Shown piece after piece: positions 24,320-37,192 of a stretch of 61,854 bases of DNA. Both the position numbers and the translations under genes were made by a program. The notes beneath the pieces were generated by a model that was given only the letters and a program-made list of their open reading frames with translations, was not told the origin of the DNA and ran no database searches. The first letter of the stretch is position 1, and every line of letters begins with the position of its first letter. This DNA is from Candidatus Peregrinibacteria bacterium (lineage in GTDB: Bacteria > Patescibacteriota > Gracilibacteria > UBA1369 > LOWO2-01-FULL-3), in NCBI GenBank assembly GCA_018654255.1, contig JABILX010000005.1, positions 1 to 61,854 on the forward strand. The letters run 5' to 3'.

Positions 24320-24802
24320 TTATTTCTGATCTACTAGAAGGCGTCTTATTTGTCGTATGACGTGAACTCTTGTTCCTATTTCCCTTGATGATTTTGTTTT
24401 CCTACCCCTTGCGTGATCTACTCCTATCCATCTCATCAAAGTTGGTATTCGCGGATCACCGTTGTATTCTGCACACAATCTCTGGTAGTAGAGATTTCCG
24501 TCTCCGCTTCCTATATAGCCTGCCGCTAGATTTATATTTCTTATCAACGCTTGATCCATTCCCTGAATTATCTCTACTATTTCTCTAGGGACATCATTTT
24601 CTAGTATTTCCAATACAATATCTATCTCTGCACGAGTTTCTGATCTTTTTGTTTCTGGAAGGTCTTCAATTCTTTCTTCTATAGCCCTAATTCCATCCCC
24701 TGTCGCTGCAACTGCTTCCCAGACTTCTGATTCTTCTGGGATTGTGTCTTCTCCTATGACTACACCTTTGTCCTCGCCTGTTTGATTGTCGAGTCTTAAC
24801 AT
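24320..24802 (-). CDS. unrecognised 160-residue protein
   Basis: A soluble, mostly helical, charged protein. The N-terminal half is acidic; the last 30 residues are Arg/Lys-rich (ARGRKTKSSREIGTRVHVIRQIRRLL), which may bind nucleic acid. No family recognised. It converges with transaldolase, four bases apart, and diverges from the comF-like gene. Confidence 0.5.
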   Translation of the reverse strand: MLRLDNQTGEDKGVVIGEDTIPEESEVWEAVAATGDGIRAIEERIEDLPETKRSETRAEIDIVLEILENDVPREIVEIIQGMDQALIRNINLAAGYIGSGDGNLYYQRLCAEYNGDPRIPTLMRWIGVDHARGRKTKSSREIGTRVHVIRQIRRLLVDQK

Positions 24803-24842
24803 TATTTAAGGATTTTTTAAGAAATATTTAAGGTCTTCGTGC

Positions 24843-24848
24843 TATTTT
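24843..24848 (+). promoter_or_regulatory. -10 box six bases before the ComF-like gene
   Basis: TATTTT ends six bases before the ATG at 24855, consistent with leaderless transcription. The run is T-rich, so this is weaker than the others. Confidence 0.35.
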
Positions 24849-24854
24849 TTCTAT

Positions 24855-25598
24855 ATGCAACATTTTCTCAAACGTTTCTTGTCTTTAATTTTCCCCCTTT
24901 CATGCCTCGGGTGCAAGGCCAAGTCTGTGTTGCTTTGCAGAGTATGTTTTTATACCATTTCTTTGCTTAAATGTCAAGAGTGTCCGGGTTGTAGATGTAC
25001 AAGCCAATATGGCGAATTTTGCCCGAGGTGTTCGAAGCTTGGAGGCTGGTATTTTGACTCATTAATTGTCTGTTCAAAATATGACAAATCTGGTTTGCTA
25101 CAAAAAATAATCAAAAACTTTAAGTATAAATATTCGAAGGAGCTGGCTGTTTATCTGGGGGATCTTTTGATTAGATGTGTTGGCAAGTCTGAATCGCGGC
25201 CAGAGTCGCCGGGCCGACCCGAGTTGTACACTTTTTTTGAACAACTTTTTAATGAGGTTGCCTTGGTTGTCCCTGTCCCTCTTCATAAAAAACGTTTGAA
25301 AGATCGCGGATTTAACCAAGCAAAAATCCTTGCTGAATTTCTTGGTAGACCTGTTTGTGAGCTACTTTCCAGAAAAATAAATACGCCTCATCAGGCCAAA
25401 TGCTCTCGCCAAGAAAGACTGAAAAATCTGGAGAATGCTTTTTGCGTTCGTCCTGGCTTTGAGTCTGTTTCGAAAGTTGTTTTGGTCGATGATGTTTGTA
25501 CTACAGGGTCGACTTTGAACGAATGTGCAAAGGTTTTGAAAGAGGCTGGGGTTTCTTATGTTGCTTGTATTGTTCTTGCGCGAGGAGATGGCCGTTGA
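24855..25598 (+). CDS. ComF-family phosphoribosyltransferase
   Basis: A 247-residue protein with an N-terminal zinc-binding region of paired cysteines (C17, C20, C28, C31, C40, C43, C46 and further pairs to about 60) and a C-terminal PRTase domain whose PRPP loop reads VVLVDDVCTTGST at about 211-223. ComF proteins assist DNA uptake in competent bacteria; CPR genomes often keep competence genes. It overlaps nothing and ends 12 bases before the glycosyltransferase start. Confidence 0.9.
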   Translation: MQHFLKRFLSLIFPLSCLGCKAKSVLLCRVCFYTISLLKCQECPGCRCTSQYGEFCPRCSKLGGWYFDSLIVCSKYDKSGLLQKIIKNFKYKYSKELAVYLGDLLIRCVGKSESRPESPGRPELYTFFEQLFNEVALVVPVPLHKKRLKDRGFNQAKILAEFLGRPVCELLSRKINTPHQAKCSRQERLKNLENAFCVRPGFESVSKVVLVDDVCTTGSTLNECAKVLKEAGVSYVACIVLARGDGR

Positions 25599-25604
25599 TA
25601 TGCT
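25599..25604 (+). promoter_or_regulatory. -10 box six bases before glycosyltransferase
   Basis: TATGCT ends six bases before the ATG at 25611, directly after the comF-like stop. Confidence 0.4.
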
Positions 25605-25610
25605 TTGACC

Positions 25611-26738
25611 ATGAAAATTGGAATAGACGCATCTAGGTATAGCCACGAGACCGCAACAGGGGTCGAATGGTACAGTTATCATATCATCAATGGATTATTG
25701 GGTGAGGCATTGAAAGAGGAAAATACTGACGTGGTTTTGTATTCACGGCATGGAACCAAAATTCCAAAAGAATTTGAACATCCATCTAGAGTGAGACAGA
25801 AGTTGATTGATCGGAGAAGATTTTGGACTTTGATTGGATTATCGCGAGAGATGAAAAAAAATCCGCCTGACGTTTTGTTTGTTCCGTCGCATGTGTTGCC
25901 TTTGAGAAGACCTGCTTACTCTGTTATCACAATTCATGATGTTGCTTTCAAATATTTGAGGACATCTTATTCTCGATCGCAATATTGGTATTTGAATTGG
26001 AGCACAAAATACGCTGTCAAAAATGCGAGCAGAATAATAGTTCCTAGTGAAGCTACAAAAAGTGATTTGGTTCAATTTTTCAAATGTCCAGTTCACAAAA
26101 TCGTTGTAGTTCCGCATGGATACAAAAAGCCCAAAGATATATCTGAAGCTAATGTGTCTGAGAATTTGAAGAATTTTGGTTTTGGGACTCTAACTGATGA
26201 TGGAGAGCATTCTCCTTATGTGTTTTTTGTGGGACGACTTGAGAGTAAGAAGAATTTGGTTAGATTAATTGAGGCTTTCAAAGATTTCAGTGTAGGGCAT
26301 CCTGCATGGAAGCTTGTCTTGGCTGGAAAGAGGGGGCTGGGAGCTGAGAGGATTATTGATAAAGTTCGCGAACTTAGAATTGAGGAGAAAGTGATTATGC
26401 CTGGATATGTTGAAGAGGATGAGAAGACTTATCTTTATAAAAATTGTAAGATTTTTGCTTTTCCTTCTTTGTATGAAGGGTTTGGATTGCCTATTTTGGA
26501 GGCGTTCGCTTACAAGAAACCTGTTTTGACTTCCCATGTTTCTTGTTTGCCTGAAGTTGCTAGTGATGCCGCCATGTATTGTGACCCTTTTGATTCTGCT
26601 GACATCGCCAGATGCTTGGATAAACTTGCTAATGATGATGGATTTGCTAATGAATTGGCTATGAAAGGGTTTGCCCGACTCGAAGATTTTTCGTGGGCGA
26701 AGTCTGTCAAAAAGACTTTCGATGTTTTGGTGAAATGA
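25611..26738 (+). CDS. GT4-family glycosyltransferase
   Basis: A 375-residue GT-B enzyme. The N-terminal Rossmann domain begins MKIGIDASRYS, HDVAF and VPS motifs fall in the acceptor side, and the donor domain has VGRLESKKNLVRLIEAF (about 205-220) and the E-x7-E motif in PSLYEGFGLPILEAF (about 283-298). It transfers a sugar from a nucleotide donor, probably in surface polysaccharide synthesis. The ATG at 25611 is preferred to the TTG at 25605. Confidence 0.88.
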   Translation: MKIGIDASRYSHETATGVEWYSYHIINGLLGEALKEENTDVVLYSRHGTKIPKEFEHPSRVRQKLIDRRRFWTLIGLSREMKKNPPDVLFVPSHVLPLRRPAYSVITIHDVAFKYLRTSYSRSQYWYLNWSTKYAVKNASRIIVPSEATKSDLVQFFKCPVHKIVVVPHGYKKPKDISEANVSENLKNFGFGTLTDDGEHSPYVFFVGRLESKKNLVRLIEAFKDFSVGHPAWKLVLAGKRGLGAERIIDKVRELRIEEKVIMPGYVEEDEKTYLYKNCKIFAFPSLYEGFGLPILEAFAYKKPVLTSHVSCLPEVASDAAMYCDPFDSADIARCLDKLANDDGFANELAMKGFARLEDFSWAKSVKKTFDVLVK

Positions 26739-26741
26739 TGG

Positions 26742-26747
26742 TAAAAT
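26742..26747 (+). promoter_or_regulatory. -10 box seven bases before polX (leaderless)
   Basis: TAAAAT ends seven bases before the ATG at 26755. Confidence 0.6.
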
Positions 26748-26754
26748 CCTCTCG

Positions 26755-28494
26755 ATGGACAACAAACAAATTGCTCAAAGCCTTCAGGAAATTGGAGATA
26801 TCCTTGAAATAAAAGGGACGGATCGTTTTCGTGTTAACGCTTATCACAATGCATCGAGAAGTGTCTTGAATTATTCTAGGGATTTGAGAGATTTGGTTGA
26901 TGAAGATCCTCGTTTGCTTGAGAAGATTCCTGGGATTGGCAAGAATCTTGGAAAACATATAGATGAGCTCGTTAATACTGGAGCGTGTAGAGAGTTTGAA
27001 AGGATTCGTACATCTATTCCGCCTGGATTGCTCGACATGTTGCGTGTACGTGGAGTTGGACCAAAGAAGGTGAAATTGTTTTTCAGTGAGTTGAAAATCA
27101 AAGATATCTCTGCTCTTGAACAAGCTGCAAAGGATGGTATTTTGGCTTCATTGCCTGGCATGGGTGAAAAGAGTCAAAAGGAAATCCTTGAAGGGATTGC
27201 CGAGCACAGTAAATTTGATTTGGACAGAGTGATGATAAGTGAAGCTTTGATGGAAGCTGAAAAATATATTGAGCATATGAGGGATTGTTCTGAGGTCAAA
27301 CGTATTGAGTATGCTGGGAGTTTGCGTCGCAGACAGGAAACTTGTGGAGATGTGGATTTGCTTGTTGGTGCAAAGATCGTGGAGAAAGTTATGGAACATT
27401 TTGTTTCTTATGGTGATGTGATGAAAGTTCTTGCTCATGGCTCTACTAAGTCTGCTGTGATTTTGGAAAGTGGTATCCAGGTGGACCTGAGGGTTGTTGA
27501 TGACGAGGCGTTTGGTGCGGCTTTGCATTATTTCACTGGAAGCAAGGAACACAATATTCGAGTTCGGGATATTGCCAAGAAAAAAGGATTGAAGGTTAAT
27601 GAATATGGAGTTTTCAAAAGAGCGAGCAATAAGATTATTGCCTGCAAGACCGAGGAAGATGTTTTCAAAGCTGTTGGCCTCAAGTATATAGAGCCTGAAC
27701 TTCGCGAGGGGCTTGATGAAATCACCGCTGCAAAATCGTCGGTGAAGGGTGCCAAAGGCGGTTTGCCCCGCTTGATCGAACTTAAAGATCTCAAATGTGA
27801 CCTTCACATGCATAGTGATTGGAGTGACGGGAAGAGTAGTGTCAAAGAGATGGCTGAGAACTATCGTGATGTGGGACTCAAATATATCGCTATGTGCGAT
27901 CATTCCTCTGTTATGGGAGTTACGGGTGGGCTTGATATTGGCAAGGTGCAGAAACAATGGAAAGAAATCGACAAGCTCAACAAAAAGATGCGCGGATTTA
28001 AAATTTTGAAGGGAAGTGAAGTTGATATTTTGAAAGATGGAAGCTTGGATTTTTCGGATGAGATTTTGAAGGAACTTGATATCGTCGTCATAGCCGCTCA
28101 TATGTATGGAAGACTGCCAAAAGCTCAACAGATGAAACGTTTGATTGCTGCTATTGAAAATCCTTATTCCAAAATTTTGGCTCACCCAAGCGGACGTATG
28201 ATCAACCGTCGAGGGCCGATGGATATCGATATGGTGAAGATTATCGATGCGTGTAAGGTCAACAATGTTGTTATGGAAATCAATTCTAATCCTTTGAGAC
28301 TAGATCTAACTGATAAACACGTTCGAATAGCAAAGGATAAAGGAGTTAAGATTGCAATTAATAGTGATGGTCATGATAGTAATCAACACGAACTACTCAA
28401 GTATGGGATTTTTGTTGCCAGAAGAGGCTGGTTGACCAAAAACGACGTAATTAACACTTACGATCTAGACAAGCTTTTGAAGATTTGGGAATAG
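26755..28494 (+). CDS. polX: PolX-family DNA polymerase/3'-5' exonuclease
   Basis: A 579-residue two-domain repair enzyme. The N-terminal X-family polymerase has helix-hairpin-helix segments (IPGIGKNLG and RGVGPKKVK), the paired metal Asp residues in CGDVDLLVG (about 200-205) and a third Asp in QVDLRVV (about 245). The C-terminal PHP domain begins DLHMHSDWSDGKSS (about 346) and has HPSGR and NSDGHDS, giving exonuclease activity. The length matches bacterial PolX. It is probably used in base-excision repair. Confidence 0.95.
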   Translation: MDNKQIAQSLQEIGDILEIKGTDRFRVNAYHNASRSVLNYSRDLRDLVDEDPRLLEKIPGIGKNLGKHIDELVNTGACREFERIRTSIPPGLLDMLRVRGVGPKKVKLFFSELKIKDISALEQAAKDGILASLPGMGEKSQKEILEGIAEHSKFDLDRVMISEALMEAEKYIEHMRDCSEVKRIEYAGSLRRRQETCGDVDLLVGAKIVEKVMEHFVSYGDVMKVLAHGSTKSAVILESGIQVDLRVVDDEAFGAALHYFTGSKEHNIRVRDIAKKKGLKVNEYGVFKRASNKIIACKTEEDVFKAVGLKYIEPELREGLDEITAAKSSVKGAKGGLPRLIELKDLKCDLHMHSDWSDGKSSVKEMAENYRDVGLKYIAMCDHSSVMGVTGGLDIGKVQKQWKEIDKLNKKMRGFKILKGSEVDILKDGSLDFSDEILKELDIVVIAAHMYGRLPKAQQMKRLIAAIENPYSKILAHPSGRMINRRGPMDIDMVKIIDACKVNNVVMEINSNPLRLDLTDKHVRIAKDKGVKIAINSDGHDSNQHELLKYGIFVARRGWLTKNDVINTYDLDKLLKIWE

Positions 28495-28557
28495 TAGCAA
28501 ATTGACTTTTCCAGGGGTGCGTGAGAGTATTTTCCGGTAATAATTAACCTTATCATT

Positions 28558-28893
28558 ATGAAAAAGTTTTTGATTGGATTTGTCGGTTTGTCTCTAATAC
28601 TTGGCGTGTTTGCTGGGTGTGGACAAGGCAGTGAAAAAGACCGATTTGTAGCAGCGTCTGTTGAAGTTGGATGTGCTATGTTTGAAGATCCTGCTTTCTT
28701 TGAAGACTTCAGTTTGGTTGAGCAGAAGACTATAGAGATTTTTGAAGAATATGGATTTGATGCGACGAGTGAGGAGGAGATGTTGGCTCTTGAAATTTAT
28801 CAGGAGGACGAAGAAGTTATCAAGGCTGTTCAGGAAGGTATCACTGGATGTGCTGGAGATATTTTTGGTGATTTAATGCTTGATGAAGAATAG
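28558..28893 (+). CDS. small acidic lipoprotein
   Basis: A 111-residue predicted lipoprotein with lipobox GVFAGC (Cys at 21) and a mature part rich in Glu and Phe with two further cysteines (near 40 and 100) that may pair. No family recognised. TAACC (28545-28549) lies eight bases before the ATG, and a strong terminator follows the gene. Confidence 0.65.
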   Translation: MKKFLIGFVGLSLILGVFAGCGQGSEKDRFVAASVEVGCAMFEDPAFFEDFSLVEQKTIEIFEEYGFDATSEEEMLALEIYQEDEEVIKAVQEGITGCAGDIFGDLMLDEE

Positions 28894-28910
28894 TTTGGAA
28901 ACAAGTAAGG

Positions 28911-28941
28911 GGACTGCTAGAATTCTAGCAGTCCTTTTTTA
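28911..28941 (+). terminator. strong intrinsic terminator
   Basis: A perfect 24-base palindrome (28911-28934, arms GGACTGCTAGAA/TTCTAGCAGTCC) followed by TTTTTT. It ends the lipoprotein transcript. Confidence 0.92.
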
Positions 28942-28964
28942 TTTTATTAAAAGTCTTGTCGCGC

Positions 28965-30056
28965 ATGAAAGTTGCTTTGGTTCACGATTTTTTGCTTAAG
29001 CTTGGAGGCGCTGAGAGAGTTCTCAAGGTTTTTAGTGAAATGTATCCAGAAGCACCGATTTATACTCTGTTGTATGATGAGAATGTTTGTGGAAAAGTTT
29101 TCCCGAAAGAAAGAGTTAATTATTCTAGATTGCAGGAATTGCCTGGGTTTATTAGGAAAAGACATCGATTTCTCACTTCCAAGATGCCAAGGGTTGTAGA
29201 AGATCTTGATTTGGCTGGTTTCGATTTGGTTTTGAGTTCTAGTGCAGCTTATAGTCATGGAATAATTGTACCGGTTGAAACAAAGCATGTTTGTTACTGC
29301 CACTCCCCTATGCGTTACGCGTGGGATCATGCTTCTGAGTATTTGAAAGAAAATAAAATCAAAGGTTGGAAGAAAATCCCTTATGCTTGGTTGATTCGTC
29401 AATTGAGAGAATGGGATCAGATCTCAGCTGATAGGCCTGATAAATATTTGGCGAACTCTGTGACCGTAGCTCAGCGCTTGAAGAAATATTACAAAGTCGG
29501 GTCTGAGGTTGTTTTTCCTCCTGTCGATGTTAGCAAATTTCGTGTGACTGAAAGTCATCAGGATTATTTTTTGATAGTTTCTACTTTGACACCTTACAAA
29601 AAGATCGATCTTGCTGTTCAGTTATTTAATAAGATTGGTCGGAAGCTTGTCATCATTGGGGATGGATCTCACCGTCAGTATTTGGAGGCGATTTCTGGGG
29701 ATAATATTGATTTCCTTGGATTCAAATCTGATGAGGATGTGCGTGAGTATATGCAAAATTGTCGGGCTTTGCTGTTTCCTGGAGAGGATGATTTTGGGAT
29801 TGTCCCTGTGGAGGCGATGGCTTGTGGAAAACCGGTTTTGGCTTTTGGGAAAGGAGGTGCTTTGGAGACTGTGATTGAAGGTCGGACTGGAGAATTCTTT
29901 TATGAGCCGACTGTTGAGTCGATGGAAGATGGATTGGCTCGTCTAATGTATAACGAAAGAAATTACAAACCTTTGGGAATTCGTAGGCATGCGAATCAAT
30001 TTAGTAGGGAGGAGTTTGAGAAAAAGATTGGGAAGGAGATTGCTAATGTTATTTGA
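28965..30056 (+). CDS. GT4 mannosyltransferase-like glycosyltransferase
   Basis: A 363-residue GT-B enzyme starting MKVALVHDFLLKLGGAERV, with CYCHSPMRYAWD (about 107-118), a common signature of the WbaZ/mannosyltransferase group, and the donor motif PGEDDFGIVPVEAMACGKPV (about 269-288). It probably builds surface glycan. The ATG at 28965 is chosen; an in-frame TTG lies nine bases upstream. Confidence 0.88.
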   Translation: MKVALVHDFLLKLGGAERVLKVFSEMYPEAPIYTLLYDENVCGKVFPKERVNYSRLQELPGFIRKRHRFLTSKMPRVVEDLDLAGFDLVLSSSAAYSHGIIVPVETKHVCYCHSPMRYAWDHASEYLKENKIKGWKKIPYAWLIRQLREWDQISADRPDKYLANSVTVAQRLKKYYKVGSEVVFPPVDVSKFRVTESHQDYFLIVSTLTPYKKIDLAVQLFNKIGRKLVIIGDGSHRQYLEAISGDNIDFLGFKSDEDVREYMQNCRALLFPGEDDFGIVPVEAMACGKPVLAFGKGGALETVIEGRTGEFFYEPTVESMEDGLARLMYNERNYKPLGIRRHANQFSREEFEKKIGKEIANVI

Positions 30057-30128
30057 TACCCTGTCAATTCTTAGATTTTCTTTTAAGTTAATTTTTCTGT
30101 TTGCTATGTTAGAATGTGACTCCAAAAT

Positions 30129-33814
<3,686 letters not shown>

Positions 33815-33865
33815 TCAGGTGGTTTTCTGGTATAATTCTAGGATAAATAGAATTAATTATCAAGT

Positions 33866-34276
33866 ATGTCAGATGAAAGAGATAGCGGCCAAAAGCTCAA
33901 AAAAGCTTTGGGAAACGCAACAGATTTGGATGAAAAAGAACAACAAAAACTAAATGAACCTTTGTCGGACCCAACAGGTGTGGATACCGATAATGATAAG
34001 TTTTTGGATGATATTCTTGGGAAGATTGAAGGTGGGCAGATTGACCTGCATACCCCTTCTAGCTTGATAAATCAGGATGTTTACAAAAGATTGTCTGAAT
34101 CTGTTCAAGGAGAAACTGATCTCAATACAGTAAGCTTGCTTGCTCGGCTAAGAGAGCTCAAGGGTCTCCATGATCTTGGACAAGTAGAATCATATCAGTT
34201 CAAAAATTTGATTGAACAAGTTCGTTTGACTAAGGAGCGTCTTGAGAAAGATGCAGGTGATATATTTATAATTTAA
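33866..34276 (+). CDS. unrecognised acidic 136-residue protein
   Basis: A soluble, charged, mainly helical protein with a disordered N-terminus and a helical end (LARLRELKGLHDLGQVESYQ). No family recognised. A TATAAT box at about 33833 gives a leader of some 20 bases. It starts a rightward group of three unknown genes ending at 36243. Confidence 0.5.
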   Translation: MSDERDSGQKLKKALGNATDLDEKEQQKLNEPLSDPTGVDTDNDKFLDDILGKIEGGQIDLHTPSSLINQDVYKRLSESVQGETDLNTVSLLARLRELKGLHDLGQVESYQFKNLIEQVRLTKERLEKDAGDIFII

Positions 34277-34280
34277 ATTT

Positions 34281-35717
34281 ATGACTGGACCAGGAAAAAC
34301 AGAAAAACCAGAAGAAACAAAAACATATATTGAGGATGTAGGACCGGACGAGGAAAAAAAGAAAGAGCGGCCTGCTGCTAAGCCTTCTTCAACATCTGAG
34401 AAAGCTGATCTGTCTGCTGACGTTGTTCCTAGAACTGGTAGCACTGGTAGTATTGAAGTTACTGACAGAAAGGGTATGAAGAAAGAGGGGCTTCCCAAAG
34501 ATGTAGGAGCGATGGTGCATCTTGCTCTTGATGTAATGGAAAAGAACAAAGAAAAAAATAAAGATTCCGTGGCTTATAATGCTGTTCGTGGAGCACTTTT
34601 GCTTTATAGTAAGTATTTTGGCTTTGCTATGACTCCCGGAAGTTTTTCTATGTATATTGATTCGGCTTTTTTCAATGAGAATTTCGAGAAAGAGCAGATG
34701 GAACAGCTTTGGATAAATACTTACAAAAAACAATATGCTTATTGGATTAAAAAATATGACAATGCTAAGGATGATACGGAAAGGGCTGAGATTGAAAAGA
34801 AGATTGGAATCTTGGAAAAGAGATTGTATGCATTTGAAAAGGAGGAATTTGAGAAAATAGACGATTATAGAGAAAGACTGAAAGAGGAAGTCGGATCTTA
34901 TGAGCAAAGGGACGAAATTGCCTTGGATACTGATGAGCTTGATAAATTCAAAGATATCGATGATGCGGATCCTTATATTTCTACCTATTATGTTAGTAAA
35001 GAGCTTGGTGCTTTAAATCCAAGTGGTTCTGGTTCTGAAATCAAAAAGGAATATGATCCTGAGCGTTTGTATGCAAATCTTATGCATTCTGAATATCAGG
35101 ACAAATTCAAGGGCACCACTCAAAATCTATATGATCTTGAGGAGAGTGAGTCTAATTTTAGGGGAGATTTTTCTGCCGGCACTTTGCCTGCTGGAACTAT
35201 TGTCTTTTTCAATAGATTTGATATTGCAAATGGAATTAGTGATAGAGGGAGCCTAATTTCTGGAATCGTTGGTATGGATGGAAAAATCAGATACCAAACG
35301 AAGAATGGTCTAGAGGTTTATGCTGGATTTGATGCTGTCAATAATGATTTGATGGATCTTTTGCAAGAGTTCCAAGATAACAAGGGTACTGTCGATTGGA
35401 ATGATAAGACTAAAGGCATAATTGAACGATCAAAAACTGCCAGTGTTAATAAATTCATGGGAGCTTTTATCCCAAATATAGAAGAGGGTGATAAAATACC
35501 AGAAAAGACAAAAGAAGAAGAGGATGCCGAAGCTAAGGCTAAGGATGAGGCTACTGACGCCGCTACTGAGCCTGACGAAGAAACAAAACCTGAGGCTGCT
35601 CCCACTGAAGCTGCCGAGCCTGCCGAGGAACCAGCCCCCGGGGCCGCTCCCGCTACAGAGGCCAAGAAAGCTGAGACTGAACCCGAAGCAAAGGAAAAAA
35701 CAAAAAAAGAAGAATAA
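34281..35717 (+). CDS. unrecognised 478-residue charged protein
   Basis: Residues 1-75 are Lys/Glu/Pro-rich and probably disordered; 75-385 are a folded, mixed region with a short hydrophobic stretch (YNAVRGALLLYSKYFGFAM) and a coiled-coil-like segment at about 150-215; 390-478 are a very acidic Ala/Pro/Glu/Lys tail. It starts four bases after the preceding gene, so the two are one unit. No family recognised; the length and tails suggest a structural or scaffold protein. Confidence 0.5.
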   Translation: MTGPGKTEKPEETKTYIEDVGPDEEKKKERPAAKPSSTSEKADLSADVVPRTGSTGSIEVTDRKGMKKEGLPKDVGAMVHLALDVMEKNKEKNKDSVAYNAVRGALLLYSKYFGFAMTPGSFSMYIDSAFFNENFEKEQMEQLWINTYKKQYAYWIKKYDNAKDDTERAEIEKKIGILEKRLYAFEKEEFEKIDDYRERLKEEVGSYEQRDEIALDTDELDKFKDIDDADPYISTYYVSKELGALNPSGSGSEIKKEYDPERLYANLMHSEYQDKFKGTTQNLYDLEESESNFRGDFSAGTLPAGTIVFFNRFDIANGISDRGSLISGIVGMDGKIRYQTKNGLEVYAGFDAVNNDLMDLLQEFQDNKGTVDWNDKTKGIIERSKTASVNKFMGAFIPNIEEGDKIPEKTKEEEDAEAKAKDEATDAATEPDEETKPEAAPTEAAEPAEEPAPGAAPATEAKKAETEPEAKEKTKKEE

Positions 35718-35775
35718 GATAAAAAATCTTAAGTCAATTGCACTTTAATTAAAAAAAACATACACTCCACAACTG

Positions 35776-36243
35776 ATGACAGACGACCAACAAACACATG
35801 ACGACAAGACTGGAAAGGGCAAAAGTACCTTGGTAAAGGTCGACCCTAATATGACCAATGAGCAGTATATTGTTGAGGCAGAGAAGCATTATATTATTCC
35901 AAAATTGGTTCGAGAGGTTTTTCCTGATCTTGTGAAACTCATCTTTGAGACTGAGTCTATGGATATGGATGAGCGTGAATATTGGCTTCAGATTCTTCCT
36001 ATTATGACTGAGGATCAAATCACTAAGTTCAGAGATATCCTTGTTAATGAAAAAGAACAATTGGATAAATTAGACACAGAGTATGAGAGTGAAATGTCGT
36101 CTCTTGAAGAAAAACATGAAAAAGCTTTGGATGAAGAGGACCTTAGAAGAAAAAGAGAAGAATTAGAGGCGAAAGAGAAGGCCGCTGAGAAAAATGAAGC
36201 ACAGGCTGAAAAAGACCTTTTAGATCAATTAGATCAACTCTAG
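35776..36243 (+). CDS. coiled-coil protein sharing a domain with 20094-20909
   Basis: A 155-residue protein. Residues about 25-115 resemble the C-terminal domain of the Pro/Gly-rich protein: both have a Pro-Leu/Ile segment followed by EDQI or EQID, then a long helix with NEKEQLDKL or EEKQKFAAL and a His about 20 residues later. The last 50 residues are a Glu/Lys coiled coil. Its stop overlaps the end of the sortase gene by four bases. Function unknown. Confidence 0.55.
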   Translation: MTDDQQTHDDKTGKGKSTLVKVDPNMTNEQYIVEAEKHYIIPKLVREVFPDLVKLIFETESMDMDEREYWLQILPIMTEDQITKFRDILVNEKEQLDKLDTEYESEMSSLEEKHEKALDEEDLRRKREELEAKEKAAEKNEAQAEKDLLDQLDQL

Positions 36244-37049
36244 ATTTGCTCTTCTATATAGTCCGCTGTTACCACTAATCTTTTTAGGTTTGTTCCAATT
36301 GGATAACAAGTGATCAGAGTCAATTGTTTATCTGAAGTTTGCTTGAGAATATCTATATTTGAAGGAAGAACTATATCTATATTACTAATCTCATAGATGT
36401 ATTTGTGTTGGTCGTAGTATAGAGCCACTCTATCTCCTAATATGACTTCTTCTAGGAGGGCGAAAACGTCTTTGAACCTACCTGCATCCCAAGGGAAGTA
36501 TGAGCTGTGACCTGTTATCACAGTGTTCCCGCTTTGATCTGGGAGACTTGTCCCTGGGTAATGCACAACCCCGTATTTCAGAGCTTCTTGCATATCTTTT
36601 TCTAGAGCGTTCCAATCTTTTTGTATTAGGTGTTCGCTTGATACTCTTAATACTGGAAGATTTTGGTGAATTCTAGGGATTACTAGCCTTGTGTCTGGAG
36701 GAAAGATTTCGAGATCAAGTTCTGGAATTGTTTGTACTTGGGAAAGCGTTGCCTGATTCGTATCTACAAGTTTTTGCTTTGGTTTTGGGGTTGTCTCTTG
36801 ATTCACAACTTCTAGAAGGACACTTTCTTCCTGATTACCAGACATTTCAGCGACTTTGAATTTTGCTCTCTGATAAAGAGCACTCCAGTTCATCGCTACA
36901 AAAGTCACGATAAGAATCAATAAAGTTACGAAAATTTGCCTTCCTGCATCCTTTATAATAGATAAAATCGTCCTTTTTTTAGGCTTTTTATTGTGCTTGT
37001 GCTGCTCTTCCCCCACATGGAGCACGAAATGTTTATTTGGTTCTGTCAT
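36240..37049 (-). CDS. sortase (class D/E-like transpeptidase)
   Basis: A 269-residue membrane-anchored cysteine transpeptidase. A cytosolic Lys/His-rich start and one hydrophobic helix (about 38-58) precede the sortase barrel. The catalytic His is in VITGHSS (about 173-179), and the Cys and Arg are in TLITCYPIGTNLKRL (about 240-254). Sortases attach proteins to the cell wall, but I see no LPXTG-like substrate in the window. The ATG at 37049 is preferred because a TATAAT box (37069-37074) lies inside the longer possible ORF. Confidence 0.85.
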   Translation of the reverse strand: MTEPNKHFVLHVGEEQHKHNKKPKKRTILSIIKDAGRQIFVTLLILIVTFVAMNWSALYQRAKFKVAEMSGNQEESVLLEVVNQETTPKPKQKLVDTNQATLSQVQTIPELDLEIFPPDTRLVIPRIHQNLPVLRVSSEHLIQKDWNALEKDMQEALKYGVVHYPGTSLPDQSGNTVITGHSSYFPWDAGRFKDVFALLEEVILGDRVALYYDQHKYIYEISNIDIVLPSNIDILKQTSDKQLTLITCYPIGTNLKRLVVTADYIEEQI

Positions 37050-37068
37050 ATTTACTTTAAATCTAGTT

Positions 37069-37074
37069 ATTATA
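37069..37074 (-). promoter_or_regulatory. -10 box of the sortase gene
   Basis: TATAAT on the minus strand, 19 bases before the ATG at 37049, so the leader is about 12 bases. It excludes the upstream ATG at 37097 as the start. Confidence 0.6.
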
Positions 37075-37192
37075 CCTGAAAATTTACTTTTTTTCAATGC
37101 GCTATGCCTTATTTCTCACTTAATCTTATTAAAAGTTTGACTTCGCAGGCGTTTTATGGCATATTTAATATCATCCAAAAATCAGTTTGTAT

